Source: Chitinophagaceae bacterium UBA2791
GTDB taxonomy: Bacteria; Bacteroidota; Bacteroidia; Chitinophagales; Chitinophagaceae
Length of the DNA stretch: 32,954 bases
Direction: 5' to 3'
Assembly (NCBI GenBank): GCA_002352105.1
Contig: DEHV01000008.1
Location: 1-32,954 of the forward strand
A program made the position numbers and the translations under genes. Positions 1-8,801 of this stretch are shown here, one piece after another. The notes below the pieces were generated by a model. It saw only the letters and a program-made list of their open reading frames with translations, was not told the DNA's origin and did not search any database. Position 1 is the first letter of the stretch; each line of letters opens with the position of its first letter.

Positions 1-753
1 CCTTTCCGCAATGGCTTTCCCGGTCACGCTTCCCACGGCCGTTGTTAAGGACGCTTTTCTCTGGGTGCCGTAACCGACCACCACAACTCCGCTCAATGCG
101 CTCTCTTCTTCTTCCATTGAAACCGTTAGCGTAGCCTGGTTGCCTACCGCAATTTCCTTGTCGGCAAAGCCGATATAAGAAAACACCAGGATGGCATTGG
201 CGGGAACATCGATCGAAAACCGGCCGTTCTCATCCGAAACAACGCCGGTACCAACGCCTTTGACCACGATATTCACCCCTTCCAGGGGCATACCGTCCGA
301 ACCATAGACCACGCCGTTAACCGGCGGCAATAGATTTTCATCCGGCTTGCCATTGGTATTGACATTAAAGCCAGGGCTTGTTTTTTTCCTGATAAAGATC
401 GTTTGGTTCTCAATAAGATAATCTATCCGCTGATCCTTCAGCGCCGCTTCAAGAAAAGCCGTCAACGGCATATTCCTCGCATTGACGGTGACCGGTTTAG
501 CTGTTTCCAGCAGATCCTTGTTGTAGAATACCAAATAACCGGTTTGTTTTTTTACGACATCGAAAACCTTTTTCAGGCTTACCTCCCTTCCTGAAAAGGT
601 CACTGTTTGAGAAACGGAGCTTGCGGAGACATGCAAGACCGTGATCAGCATGAAAATGGAAGTTAGCTTCATAAGCAATAGCGTTCTGGTAATGTAGCGG
701 CGTCTCCAGCACATAGAAGAGGCTGGCCGCGTACAAAGAGCGGAAATTTGCAT
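1..753 (-). CDS. SusC/RagA-family TonB-dependent outer-membrane receptor (N-terminal part, cut by window edge)
   Basis: The first 251 residues are present and the frame is open to base 1. A hydrophobic signal segment lies at about residues 24-49. An STN (secretin/TonB short N-terminal) domain follows at about 50-122, then a carboxypeptidase-regulatory-like beta-sandwich at about 142-212. VGYGTQRK at 226-233 is the sequence that opens the plug in SusC proteins. These receptors import glycans with a SusD partner, and the STN domain normally talks to a FecR anti-sigma factor, which lies just upstream here (226 bp). I chose the ATG at 753 because the frame gives the long N-terminal leader often seen in Chitinophagaceae SusC proteins; a start at ATG 672 is also possible. 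The barrel and any susD are beyond the window. Confidence 0.9.
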   Translation of the reverse strand, partial: MQISALCTRPASSMCWRRRYITRTLLLMKLTSIFMLITVLHVSASSVSQTVTFSGREVSLKKVFDVVKKQTGYLVFYNKDLLETAKPVTVNARNMPLTAFLEAALKDQRIDYLIENQTIFIRKKTSPGFNVNTNGKPDENLLPPVNGVVYGSDGMPLEGVNIVVKGVGTGVVSDENGRFSIDVPANAILVFSYIGFADKEIAVGNQATLTVSMEEEESALSGVVVVGYGTQRKASLTTAVGSVTGKAIAER

Positions 754-979
754 AACTTTGTTTTTTCTCAACTGCCGCCGTTTTCTTAGCCGTTCTGCAA
801 ATACCAGCTACTGAAAACAAAGCAGAAGTTTTGGGTTGATAAATAAGAACAGTCTTTCGGGACTTTATTGAATGATCAATCCGAATACCAGCCGGGAGCG
901 TTCGAACCGCTTCCGGTTTTCTTCGTATTGCGCGTCAATTGCTAAACCGCTTAACCGCTGAAACATTCCCCCGACCTGC

Positions 980-2188
980 CTAGCGCGTCACCACCAGGGT
1001 CTTTTCATTTTCCATCCGGAAATGCAAACCCGAAACCGACAATCCCTTGATCACCTGCGACAGGTTCAGGTCCCTGCCGATTTCACCGCCAAATTCAATA
1101 TCGGGCGTATCTCCTTCATAACGTATGTCCAGGTCGTACCAGCGCGATATCTCCCTCATCGCCTCCTTAAGATTTTTGTTTTCAAAATGAAATGCGCCAT
1201 TTTTCCAGGCTATTACCTGTTCAATATCCGCCTTCACGACTGATAATCGCTGTTTGTTGTTAAAAGCCCGCGATTGCTGACCCGGTTTTAATACGACCTT
1301 GTCCCTTCCTTTTGTTACGCGCACTGCCCCTTCCAGCAAGGTGGTGTTCATTGATATTTCGTCTGCATAAGAATTGATGTTAAAATGCGTCCCAAGCGCT
1401 TCTACAGTCATATCGTTGACCATCACCCGAAAAGGTTGGTTCTCTGCTTTTGCCGCTTCAAAATAAGCTTCTCCTGTTATCGATACCGTTCTTGTATCTT
1501 CTATAAACGCTGTCGGGTAGGTAATGGAAGAAGCTGAATTTAACCATACCTGCGTTCCATCCGGCAGCGTTAGCCTGTATTGCCCGCCGCGGGGCGTGCT
1601 GAGCGTATTGTAATATATCTTACCGGGTTGCCCGCCGGCATAGACATATTCGATCTGCCCATTTTCGTGTTTTACGATCCGGGCGCCTCCCTGCTGCGCC
1701 AAGGCTCCGTTGGCGGCGCTATCCAATACGATGGTTGAACCGTCGGCCAGCGTGATCATCGCTTTATCGCCGCCCGGCGCAACATCTATTTCAATATCGG
1801 GGGTTGCTTTAACAATAGGCGCCGCGTTTTCTTTCGCTGAACGGCTCATCCACAAATAAGCGCCGAACCCCGCAATGATCAGGATCGCCGCGGCATACCT
1901 GAACCAGGTCTTGTTCAAAAAAGACGACCTCTTTATGATAAACGCGGGACGCTCATCGTCCGCCAGCCTGGTTTTATCTATCCCGACAACGCTGTCAATA
2001 CCCGCCTGCATGATCATTTCATCGATTGGTTCGGCAGCGAAAGACTCCTTTTCCATAAGGCCGGAAATGATCCGCAACAATTCTTCGCTATTGTTCTCTG
2101 ACAAACCGATCAACTCCTGACGTTCTGCTTCGGTAAGTTCCTGGTTGCGCAAGCGCTCCAGTAAATAGACTATTCTTTCTTCAGTCAT
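980..2188 (-). CDS. FecR-family anti-sigma factor with DUF4974
   Basis: This 402-residue inner-membrane protein has a cytoplasmic N-terminal region of about 94 residues that would hold the sigma factor. One membrane helix follows at about 95-114 (FRYAAAILIIAGFGAYLW), then a periplasmic FecR domain at about 190-290 and a C-terminal DUF4974 at about 330-400. In this family the periplasmic part receives the signal from the STN domain of the cognate receptor and releases or activates the sigma factor. Gene order sigma, fecR, susC on the minus strand matches the classic arrangement. The sigma gene ends 113 bp upstream and the receptor starts 226 bp downstream. Length is normal for Bacteroidota. 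Confidence 0.95.
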   Translation of the reverse strand: MTEERIVYLLERLRNQELTEAERQELIGLSENNSEELLRIISGLMEKESFAAEPIDEMIMQAGIDSVVGIDKTRLADDERPAFIIKRSSFLNKTWFRYAAAILIIAGFGAYLWMSRSAKENAAPIVKATPDIEIDVAPGGDKAMITLADGSTIVLDSAANGALAQQGGARIVKHENGQIEYVYAGGQPGKIYYNTLSTPRGGQYRLTLPDGTQVWLNSASSITYPTAFIEDTRTVSITGEAYFEAAKAENQPFRVMVNDMTVEALGTHFNINSYADEISMNTTLLEGAVRVTKGRDKVVLKPGQQSRAFNNKQRLSVVKADIEQVIAWKNGAFHFENKNLKEAMREISRWYDLDIRYEGDTPDIEFGGEIGRDLNLSQVIKGLSVSGLHFRMENEKTLVVTR

Positions 2189-2301
2189 AGATAACAGGAT
2201 ATATCCGCCGGCGCATTTCCCTTTGTATGGTTGATATACCCCGGGGCTTTAGCGATAAGAAGGAAAAAAACGGAATGGGTACTACCGGAATTCCGGCTTT
2301 T

Positions 2302-2904
2302 TTAAAAATGTTCCTGAAAAAGGCAAAAAATCAGTAAAAAGGGATGCCCCGAAGCGGACAGGTATTCCCGTATATGTTTCAGGCAGATCGTGAGCGTATT
2401 TTTTACCGTTCGGGGAGAGATGGAAAGCCGCTCTGCAATTTCAGCTATCTTCAACCCCTCGTCCCGGCTTAGCTGGAATATCCTGCGTCTTTGCGCCGGA
2501 AGAGATTCCACGGCTTCTTTAACGATGCGTTTGATCTCTCCGATATGCACGAGATCAAAGGGAGACGCTTCTATTCCGCCCGAACGTTTATTCCTGATCA
2601 ACGCGCCCATCTTTTCTTTATCATGCAGTTTTTTCCGCAACGCGGAAAGGAACTCATTCGAAGCGATCTTAAAGATCCAGGCGTGCAGGTTTTCTATCTC
2701 CGGAAGTTTTTCCCTGTTCAACCAGACCCGGACAAAGACATCCTGTATGATCTCTTCCGCTTCCAAAGCGGAATCGGCATATTTGCGGATAAAGGGCCGC
2801 AGTTGGGGATAATACTGTTTATAGATCAACCCGAACGATCGTTCATCTCCTTCCGAGGCAAGCTGAAACAGGTTCTGTTCATTGTATGCAGATTGATCGT
2901 TCAA
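2302..2904 (-). CDS. ECF-type RNA polymerase sigma-70 factor
   Basis: The protein has 200 residues. Region 2 covers about residues 25-95 and includes EAEEIIQDVFVRVW, the core-binding helix. Region 4 covers about 135-185, with a helix-turn-helix around LKIAEIAERLSISPRTVKNTL. It belongs to the Bacteroidota ECF group that pairs with FecR and SusC, and those two partners follow directly. The only usable start in frame is TTG at 2904; a stop codon lies six codons upstream (2920-2922) and there is no in-frame ATG before region 2, so a non-ATG start is likely. The protein has a hydrophobic C-terminal tail (HPFLLIFCLF) that is unusual after region 4. Confidence 0.93.
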   Translation of the reverse strand: MNDQSAYNEQNLFQLASEGDERSFGLIYKQYYPQLRPFIRKYADSALEAEEIIQDVFVRVWLNREKLPEIENLHAWIFKIASNEFLSALRKKLHDKEKMGALIRNKRSGGIEASPFDLVHIGEIKRIVKEAVESLPAQRRRIFQLSRDEGLKIAEIAERLSISPRTVKNTLTICLKHIREYLSASGHPFLLIFCLFQEHF

Positions 2905-3049
2905 TTCTTCATCAGCAGTTTAGTCATTACGAAAATAAGGGAATCAATAGTTAAAAAAAAGACATATCCTACTGCAAAAACCTAACTTTATCTTTTCGTC
3001 AACCGTTCGGCGAAAACAAACAGTTAAGCCGGACATATAATCGAATATC

Positions 3050-3811
3050 ATGAGGCATTATCTATTAGCTGAAACAAACTGGAAAGAGATCAAGGACAAA
3101 CCCATAGAGCTGGCTGTGCTGCCCTGGGGCGCCACAGAAGCGCATAACTACCATCTCCCGTACGCAACCGATGTTATAGAGGCCGATCATGTGGCTGCGG
3201 AAGCGGGGAGGATCGCTTCGGAAAAAGGCGCCAAGCTCATTGTGCTGCCGACCATCCCCTTCGGCGTGAATACCGCTCAGAAAGACATTAAACTCGATAT
3301 CAACTTAAATCCAAGCACCCAATACGCCATCCTCTCGGACATCATTGAAGTGCTGAACCGCCAGGGAATCTATAAATTGCTTATCCTGAACGGGCATGGA
3401 GGAAACGATTTCAGATCCATGATCCGCGAGCTCGGCCTTCGCTTTCCCAAAATGTTCCTGACTACCTGCAACTGGTTCCAGGCAGTAAAAGCCGCTGAAT
3501 ATTTTGAGATCCCCGGCGACCATGCCGATGAAATGGAAACCAGTATGATCCTTCATTTGGCGCCCGATCTGGCCCTTCCCCTCTCAGAAGCCGGCGACGG
3601 TCATGAAAAAAAGAGTAAGGTAAAAGCCATTTCAGAAGGCTGGGTATGGGCCGAACGCAGATGGGCCGAGGTAACCAAAGACACCGGCATCGGCGACCCC
3701 AGGCTGGCCAGCAAAGAAAAAGGCGAAAGATATTTTAAGGCAGTCGCCGAAAAAATAGCGGGCCTGTTCATTGAATTGTCTGATGTAAAGATCGACGATC
3801 TGTACGAATAA
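3050..3811 (+). CDS. Creatininase family protein (metal-dependent amidohydrolase)
   Basis: The 253-residue length is typical of the creatininase/MftE fold. Likely metal ligands are E30, H32, H35 and D41 in GATEAHNYHLPYATD, then H116 in NGHGGN and E161/E163 in DHADEMETS. Family members hydrolyse cyclic amides or small amide bonds (creatinine, formamides, mycofactocin precursor) in the cytoplasm. No signal peptide is seen. The substrate cannot be told from sequence. It stands alone on the plus strand, divergent from the sigma factor gene and convergent with an amidohydrolase whose end is 53 bp away. True creatininases act in creatine pathways, but no creatinase or sarcosine oxidase gene is nearby. 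Confidence 0.92.
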   Translation: MRHYLLAETNWKEIKDKPIELAVLPWGATEAHNYHLPYATDVIEADHVAAEAGRIASEKGAKLIVLPTIPFGVNTAQKDIKLDINLNPSTQYAILSDIIEVLNRQGIYKLLILNGHGGNDFRSMIRELGLRFPKMFLTTCNWFQAVKAAEYFEIPGDHADEMETSMILHLAPDLALPLSEAGDGHEKKSKVKAISEGWVWAERRWAEVTKDTGIGDPRLASKEKGERYFKAVAEKIAGLFIELSDVKIDDLYE

Positions 3812-3864
3812 GCAGGCAAGGGTCCCGGCCTGGCAAGGCTGATGCGAATTCATGAAGAAGAAGA

Positions 3865-5274
3865 TCAACGCGGATCAGCGGGAACCCAGGCGCCGTTAAG
3901 CATTACTCTTTCAATGTTTCGCGCATCGCTGATATTGACCAGCGGGTTTCCCTTCAGCAGTACCAGGTCGGCGATCTTGCCCTCGGTAATGCTTCCCAAC
4001 TTGTCGGCAATACCAAAGAAACGCGCATTCTCCATGGTGGCGGCAACGATCACTTCCGCATTGCTGAGGCCGCTTTCCGCCAGCAATTCCATTTCCCGCT
4101 GGTATGCCCATCCCTCTTCGGCATAAGGAATTATAGAATGCGATCCCACGACAATGGCCACGCCGCTGTTCCGTAGTTTTGCCGTCAACGCCTTCATCCG
4201 GTTGAAGCCCATCCACCGGACGCTATCGGGCTGCTGATCGGAAGATTCAAATTGATGTAAAGCGACAGCCTCTCCGCTATCCTTGATCTGCTTTGGCAGC
4301 CGGTATTCAAACGGTCCCAGGGTCGGCGTTACAAAGGTTCCTTTTTCTACCAGGAATCGCGCCAGGGAATCCGCCAGGCTGCCGTCTACGTCGACCGACT
4401 GCCAAACCTCGTAGCGCCCATGCTTTCTTGCATTGTTGTCTTCGAGCACGGCTCGGCGGTATTTCTCTCCTTCACGTTGAGGGATAAGCGATAATCCAAA
4501 TGAAGTGATATGCTCTATGCCGTCCAATCCCGCTTCGATCGCAGACATGGCTTCTGTTGTTTCAAGATGGCCGGTAACCGGGACGCCGCGGCTATGAGCC
4601 GCTTCGCATATTGCCCGGATGATATCCGGGGGCAGCCTGAAATATATCTTTATCACAGAAGCGCCCTGGTCGATCATTCTGTGGACCTGGCTCGACGCTT
4701 CGGACGCATCTCTTACGATATAGGCGTCATTGGGATAGGCGGGAGGGAACATATCCAGGTGAGGCCCGGAAAGAAAAAGCCGGGGCATCTGTTTGCCGGA
4801 TCTGCGCTCTTCATCGTATGCTTCTATCCACGCGCCCGGATCCCTCAGCGAGGTTACGCCATGCTGTAAAAATTTGGCGGGCAGGTCTTTTACCCGGTCG
4901 AGATGAAAATGAGCGTCAATAAAGCCGGGCAACAGCGCCATTCCCTGGGCGTCTACCACTTCGGCGCCATCCGGGATCTTGATCTCCCCCGTAATGCCTA
5001 TAGCTGAAATTTTACCTTCGCTGACCACAACGCATCCATTCTCCAGCGGGGCGCCGCCGTTTCCATCGATTATCAAAGCGCCTAGTATGGCGATAGGCTT
5101 ATTCTCTACGGGTATTTCCCCGGCGTTGACCTCCCTGATCTCCTGCTTTTGCCTGTTGCGCTGCGCGCTTTGCCTGGCATCGCAGGAAGCCAGGATCACT
5201 CCGCTCAATAAAAAAACAGTTGTCAGACCAGGAGGGATCCGTAGGAAATAAAGGCTCATCTTATGTATATGCAT
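3865..5274 (-). CDS. Amidohydrolase family lipoprotein (imidazolonepropionase/prolidase-like)
   Basis: This 469-residue protein has a lipoprotein signal ending LASC with C31 as lipid anchor. It is therefore probably attached to a periplasmic or outer-membrane face. The amidohydrolase barrel starts with the metal motif HFH (H122, H124). K209 in SVIKIYF is the likely carboxylated lysine, and H236 (TGHLET) and H255 (GIEHIT) are further ligands. At the place of the catalytic aspartate (usual GTD) the sequence reads GSH, with H379. The C-terminal strand ADLVLLKGNPL is typical of the family. Start at ATG 5274 is used; M6 at 5259 would give a shorter signal. Substrate is unknown; relatives act on dipeptides and cyclic amides. 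Confidence 0.9.
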   Translation of the reverse strand: MHIHKMSLYFLRIPPGLTTVFLLSGVILASCDARQSAQRNRQKQEIREVNAGEIPVENKPIAILGALIIDGNGGAPLENGCVVVSEGKISAIGITGEIKIPDGAEVVDAQGMALLPGFIDAHFHLDRVKDLPAKFLQHGVTSLRDPGAWIEAYDEERRSGKQMPRLFLSGPHLDMFPPAYPNDAYIVRDASEASSQVHRMIDQGASVIKIYFRLPPDIIRAICEAAHSRGVPVTGHLETTEAMSAIEAGLDGIEHITSFGLSLIPQREGEKYRRAVLEDNNARKHGRYEVWQSVDVDGSLADSLARFLVEKGTFVTPTLGPFEYRLPKQIKDSGEAVALHQFESSDQQPDSVRWMGFNRMKALTAKLRNSGVAIVVGSHSIIPYAEEGWAYQREMELLAESGLSNAEVIVAATMENARFFGIADKLGSITEGKIADLVLLKGNPLVNISDARNIERVMLNGAWVPADPR

Positions 5275-5424
5275 AATAAAAATTAGGATTGACTATAGCC
5301 GTCAGCAGCAGTAGCCTTACAAATATAAAGCTCGGCGGTAACAAACCTGTCGCCGGGAGGAATATTTCGGGAGCAGGCCGGACCCCGCCTTTTAAAAACC
5401 ACGGTATGTTCGCCTATTTCAGCG

Positions 5425-5432
5425 TAAATTTG
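5425..5432 (+). promoter_or_regulatory. Candidate -7 promoter element for the EamA transporter gene
   Basis: The sequence TAAATTTG is an exact match to the Bacteroidota -7 consensus TAnnTTTG. It lies 37 bp before the ATG at 5470, leaving a short leader. A clear -33 TTTG at the expected 19-21 bp upstream is not seen, so this remains a candidate. Confidence 0.4.
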
Positions 5433-5469
5433 CCGCCTTCCTGCAAAACAGGCGAACCGGCGCTACCAA

Positions 5470-6390
5470 ATGAACAACACTAAATATTATGCGGCAGCCA
5501 TTACAGCTTTCGTGATCTGGGGCTTTTTCGGATTTGTATTAAAGCCTATCGACCATTACCCCTCCCTGGATATTCTTTTTTACCGCGTATTTGTCGCGGG
5601 AGGGATCATGGCAACCGTCAACATCCTGATCCGGCCGCGCATTATAAGAGAAACCCGCGCCCTCCTGCTGGAGATGCCGCGTCCACAACGGATCAAAACG
5701 ATTGTCCAGGTTTTAGGCGGGGGCGTTCTGCTAATGGCCAACTGGTTCTTTTTTATCTATGTGATGAACCATGTAAGCATAAAAGCGGCTTCTTTTGCTT
5801 ATATACTATGTCCCATCCTTACCACGCTGCTCGCTTCTTTTTTATTAAAAGAGAAACTATCCCTGACCCAATGGTTTGCGGTGGGGCTAAGCGTATTAAG
5901 CTGCGCGATCCTGTCCACCCATAAATTCACCGACCTGTTGTACAGTTTAATTGTCGCGCTGTCCTATGCTTTATACCTGGTGACGCAACCTAAAAACAAC
6001 CGGCTCGACAAATTCCTGACGCTGGCAGTGCAGATCGCCTTCTCCGCGCTGCTGTTATTGCCGTTCTACCCCGAATACCGGGGAGCCATTCCGACAGAAA
6101 CTTCTTTTTATGTGTTCATCTTCATCATCGCCGTCGTATATACCATTATTCCCTTGCTGCTCAATCTCTATGCGCTGAAGGGATTGAAATCCTCTGTAAT
6201 GGGCATCCTGCTCTATATTAACCCGTTGATCAATTTTATTGTCGCTATCGGTTATTATAAAGAACCCATTGACGGTTTACAGACCATTGCCTACCTGATC
6301 ATCCTTTTTTCCGTGGTAATTTTTAACTTAGACATTCTCAAAAAGAGAAACCGATCGCTTAATGCCCTGAAGGAAAGATCGAGCCTATAA
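5470..6390 (+). CDS. EamA family transporter, RarD-like (DMT superfamily)
   Basis: This 306-residue integral membrane protein has about ten hydrophobic helices in two EamA repeats. It starts IWGFFGFVLKPIDHYPSLDILFYRVF, which is the RarD-type signature (residues 17-42). RarD-like proteins are inner-membrane drug/metabolite transporters of unknown substrate. The C-terminal tail is short and basic (KKRNRSLNALKERS). A small hypothetical gene begins 14 bp after the stop, so the two are probably cotranscribed. The gene is divergent from the amidohydrolase. Confidence 0.93.
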   Translation: MNNTKYYAAAITAFVIWGFFGFVLKPIDHYPSLDILFYRVFVAGGIMATVNILIRPRIIRETRALLLEMPRPQRIKTIVQVLGGGVLLMANWFFFIYVMNHVSIKAASFAYILCPILTTLLASFLLKEKLSLTQWFAVGLSVLSCAILSTHKFTDLLYSLIVALSYALYLVTQPKNNRLDKFLTLAVQIAFSALLLLPFYPEYRGAIPTETSFYVFIFIIAVVYTIIPLLLNLYALKGLKSSVMGILLYINPLINFIVAIGYYKEPIDGLQTIAYLIILFSVVIFNLDILKKRNRSLNALKERSSL

Positions 6391-6404
6391 ACGCAGCGCC
6401 CAGC

Positions 6405-6836
6405 ATGAAGAAGAAAAAGCCGCCAATAGATATTATCAATGCCGTACTCGAGGATTGTATAATGGCTTTCCCCGTTTCGTCCTTTATCATCGGCTTGTAT
6501 AAACACTACCTTAAATGGGGAAGCATGAGTAAAAAGCAATTGCAGGGCTTGTACGAGAAAGCCTCGCAGATCGAAGGCATGCCGCCCGGAAAACTGGCCG
6601 CGATTGAAGCCATTATCAAAAAAATGCCGACAAAAGACCGGTCTCCCCTTCCCAAACCCGCGCCGCTATACCAAAAGGACAAGGATACCGGGCATCTCCT
6701 TGACGCCATCCTGGCCGCTTATCCCAACCATAAACGAGCGCTCTTTCTCAAATCAAAATATGAGAACAACGAATTGCTATCGCCAACGGAGATCGACGAC
6801 CTCAAACGAATAAAACAACTGCTGGATAAAAAATAA
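6405..6836 (+). CDS. Conserved hypothetical protein
   Basis: The product has 143 residues, is basic and lacks a signal peptide or membrane helix strong enough to call. A lysine-rich start (MKKKKPP) is followed by a helical region. YLKWGSMSKKQLQGLYEKA at about residues 35-53 looks like a helix-rich interaction module, and the C-terminal third (about 95-143) is also helical and charged. I do not recognise a named domain. It follows the EamA transporter by 14 bp on the same strand and is probably in that operon. Its stop is 14 bp from the convergent stop of the heparinase-like gene, with no obvious terminator between. Confidence 0.75.
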   Translation: MKKKKPPIDIINAVLEDCIMAFPVSSFIIGLYKHYLKWGSMSKKQLQGLYEKASQIEGMPPGKLAAIEAIIKKMPTKDRSPLPKPAPLYQKDKDTGHLLDAILAAYPNHKRALFLKSKYENNELLSPTEIDDLKRIKQLLDKK

Positions 6837-6850
6837 TCGACAGACGCTGT

Positions 6851-8791
6851 TTATTGCTTTACCGCGGTAACGGTAAACGCGATAGCGTCTTTCTGCCGCG
6901 GATCTTTCAGGACAAATTTTACCCGGTACAATTTATCCTTCCAGGAGCGTTTCAACCGCTCATCTTCTATTATTTTTTCTTCTGTTACCAGCTCCATTTT
7001 ATTCTTGTCGAATGGCATGACCGCCTCGAATCCATCCCCCCCAAGAACCAGCTTTCCGTCTTTGATTACAGGCGGGCAAGGCGTCATGAAGCTAAAAAAA
7101 AGCTCTCCCGTAACCGCCTTCAATGCATAGTCGTCGACCAGCCGGAATGAGCCGGCTCTTTTCAGGATCAGTTTCCGGTCCCATTTTAATATGCCTGCTT
7201 CCGATGGATAGGCGCCGGCTATATCCAGCGAAAAGACCGCTTCCCGTTTTCCTGCTTTGAATGATACCTCCTCAGCCGCATATTGCTTTCCCGGCAATTG
7301 CCCATACCCGTTAACGGTAGGCAGGTTATGATATCCCGATTGCATGGTCCATATATCATACCGGTTGGCGCTGAATGTTTTCGACGTGTAGGTTTCCACG
7401 CCTATGTCGATGATAACAGGCTTACCATCGTAATAGAGGATAAAGTTCCCTACGTCGTTATGATTATGGCTTTCTCCGTTATGCCCTCCCTTGCCCGCAA
7501 GAAAAAATCCTTCGGGACTGCCCTGCTTTTGCCGGGCGCCAAAGATCTGTAACGCCGGAAGCCAGAAATCCTTCGGCTGCAAAGCGCGTCTTTCCGCCTC
7601 TGCCAGTTCCCTGGCATTAAACAATGCATTGCCCATGTGGTAGAGGTTTCCGCTGATCCTGCCTTTCTCTATTTGTTGCGCAGAAGCGGCATAGACGCCC
7701 AGGCTCATCAGTTCCCGGCTGCCCGTTCTTTTTCCGAAATTATATACCAGTACAGGATTGATATCAACCCTCGCGGACGCATCGGCGAAGTCGATAAAAT
7801 AATCCTTATCGATATGCGCATAATAAATGTAGGCGCCAATGTTTTTCACCAGTTGATCGTTGAATACGGTATATTTTCCCTTGCTGGCGCCGTATAGCAA
7901 TTCGAGGCAATCAAACAAGGCGCCTCCGGCCTTGTCCCAGTATGAGGGCCCCTCGTCGCAGCCGCCGTCTTCCGGGTAATCGTTTAAGAAATGGTCGAGG
8001 CATTCGGTAATCTTATACAACGCCTGTTTCTTCTTTTCCTTATCCCGCTCAACCAATAAGGCGGCAATTAACCAGTTGGAACATATCCAGGGATTCCAGT
8101 TATTGACCTCGGTACCGTTATATCCCATCCACCAGAAATCATTGCGTTCCAGGTTCGGAGATAAAACCCTCCGGTCTACTTCATAAACAATCCGGTCGCT
8201 AATAAGAGGGGAAATACTGTCCAGCGGCTCGCGAAGCAAATAATAAGCCCAGGACAACAGGCTGCCTGTTTCGGCTGCAAAAAGATCAACAATAGGTTCT
8301 GTCACGTCCGGTAATCCCGGCTTACCGTTCTTTTGCATGGAAATATGCGCCGGAACGCCCCAAAACGATTCCTCGCAGGTTGCCCAGACGCCATTCGCAA
8401 TATTTTCAAGAAACCTTCCCTTATGCTCCAGGCATTCGGCAAGAATAAGCGTCGACAATACGTTTCTCCTTTTGAACTGGATACTTTCAAAACGGGACCG
8501 GTTGCCATTCTTCGAGTACTCCAGGAATGCCGAAGCCGGCAATGGCGCCCAGTCGTAATCCAGGTACGCTTCAGCTTTCGCTATAAGATTAGCGCGATGC
8601 GCCTCGGGAACAACCGCCCAACTCTGCCTGTCGCTGTAAACCGGGAATGGCCGGTAATCATCCGCCGCGGCCGCTACCTGTTCCAATCCTGCGCGATTCA
8701 GTTCATTGATCAGGATATTGCGTTGTCCCGCTGCGGCAAGAGCGCTCAACAAACACAACCACAGCGAAAATATTTTTATTAAGCAGCGCAT
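6851..8791 (-). CDS. Heparinase II/III family polysaccharide lyase, secreted
   Basis: The protein has 646 residues with a clear signal peptide (residues 1-22, ending LAAAGQ). An alpha/alpha toroid domain comes first, carrying the motif NNWNPWI at about 228-234. It is followed by the heparinase II/III beta-sandwich, which starts near residue 420 and contains SHNHNDVGNF at about 435-445 and HNLPTVNG near 480. These are the conserved active-site and structural motifs of heparinase II/III-like lyases, which cleave uronate-containing glycans by beta-elimination in the periplasm. The exact PL family and substrate (heparan, alginate or another uronan) cannot be set here. It starts 10 bp after the stop of a glycosidase-like lipoprotein and so forms a tight pair with it. 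Confidence 0.92.
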   Translation of the reverse strand: MRCLIKIFSLWLCLLSALAAAGQRNILINELNRAGLEQVAAAADDYRPFPVYSDRQSWAVVPEAHRANLIAKAEAYLDYDWAPLPASAFLEYSKNGNRSRFESIQFKRRNVLSTLILAECLEHKGRFLENIANGVWATCEESFWGVPAHISMQKNGKPGLPDVTEPIVDLFAAETGSLLSWAYYLLREPLDSISPLISDRIVYEVDRRVLSPNLERNDFWWMGYNGTEVNNWNPWICSNWLIAALLVERDKEKKKQALYKITECLDHFLNDYPEDGGCDEGPSYWDKAGGALFDCLELLYGASKGKYTVFNDQLVKNIGAYIYYAHIDKDYFIDFADASARVDINPVLVYNFGKRTGSRELMSLGVYAASAQQIEKGRISGNLYHMGNALFNARELAEAERRALQPKDFWLPALQIFGARQKQGSPEGFFLAGKGGHNGESHNHNDVGNFILYYDGKPVIIDIGVETYTSKTFSANRYDIWTMQSGYHNLPTVNGYGQLPGKQYAAEEVSFKAGKREAVFSLDIAGAYPSEAGILKWDRKLILKRAGSFRLVDDYALKAVTGELFFSFMTPCPPVIKDGKLVLGGDGFEAVMPFDKNKMELVTEEKIIEDERLKRSWKDKLYRVKFVLKDPRQKDAIAFTVTAVKQ

Positions 8792-8801
8792 ATATGGATG
8801 A

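Noticed and set aside
497..820. 107-codon minus-strand frame over the SusC start
   Set aside because: It is an out-of-frame shadow of the SusC signal and STN region, which reads cleanly in another frame from 753 to base 1.
2390..2985. Plus-strand frames of 140 and 164 codons opposite the sigma factor
   Set aside because: They have no domain pattern and lie antisense to a well-recognised sigma-70 gene.
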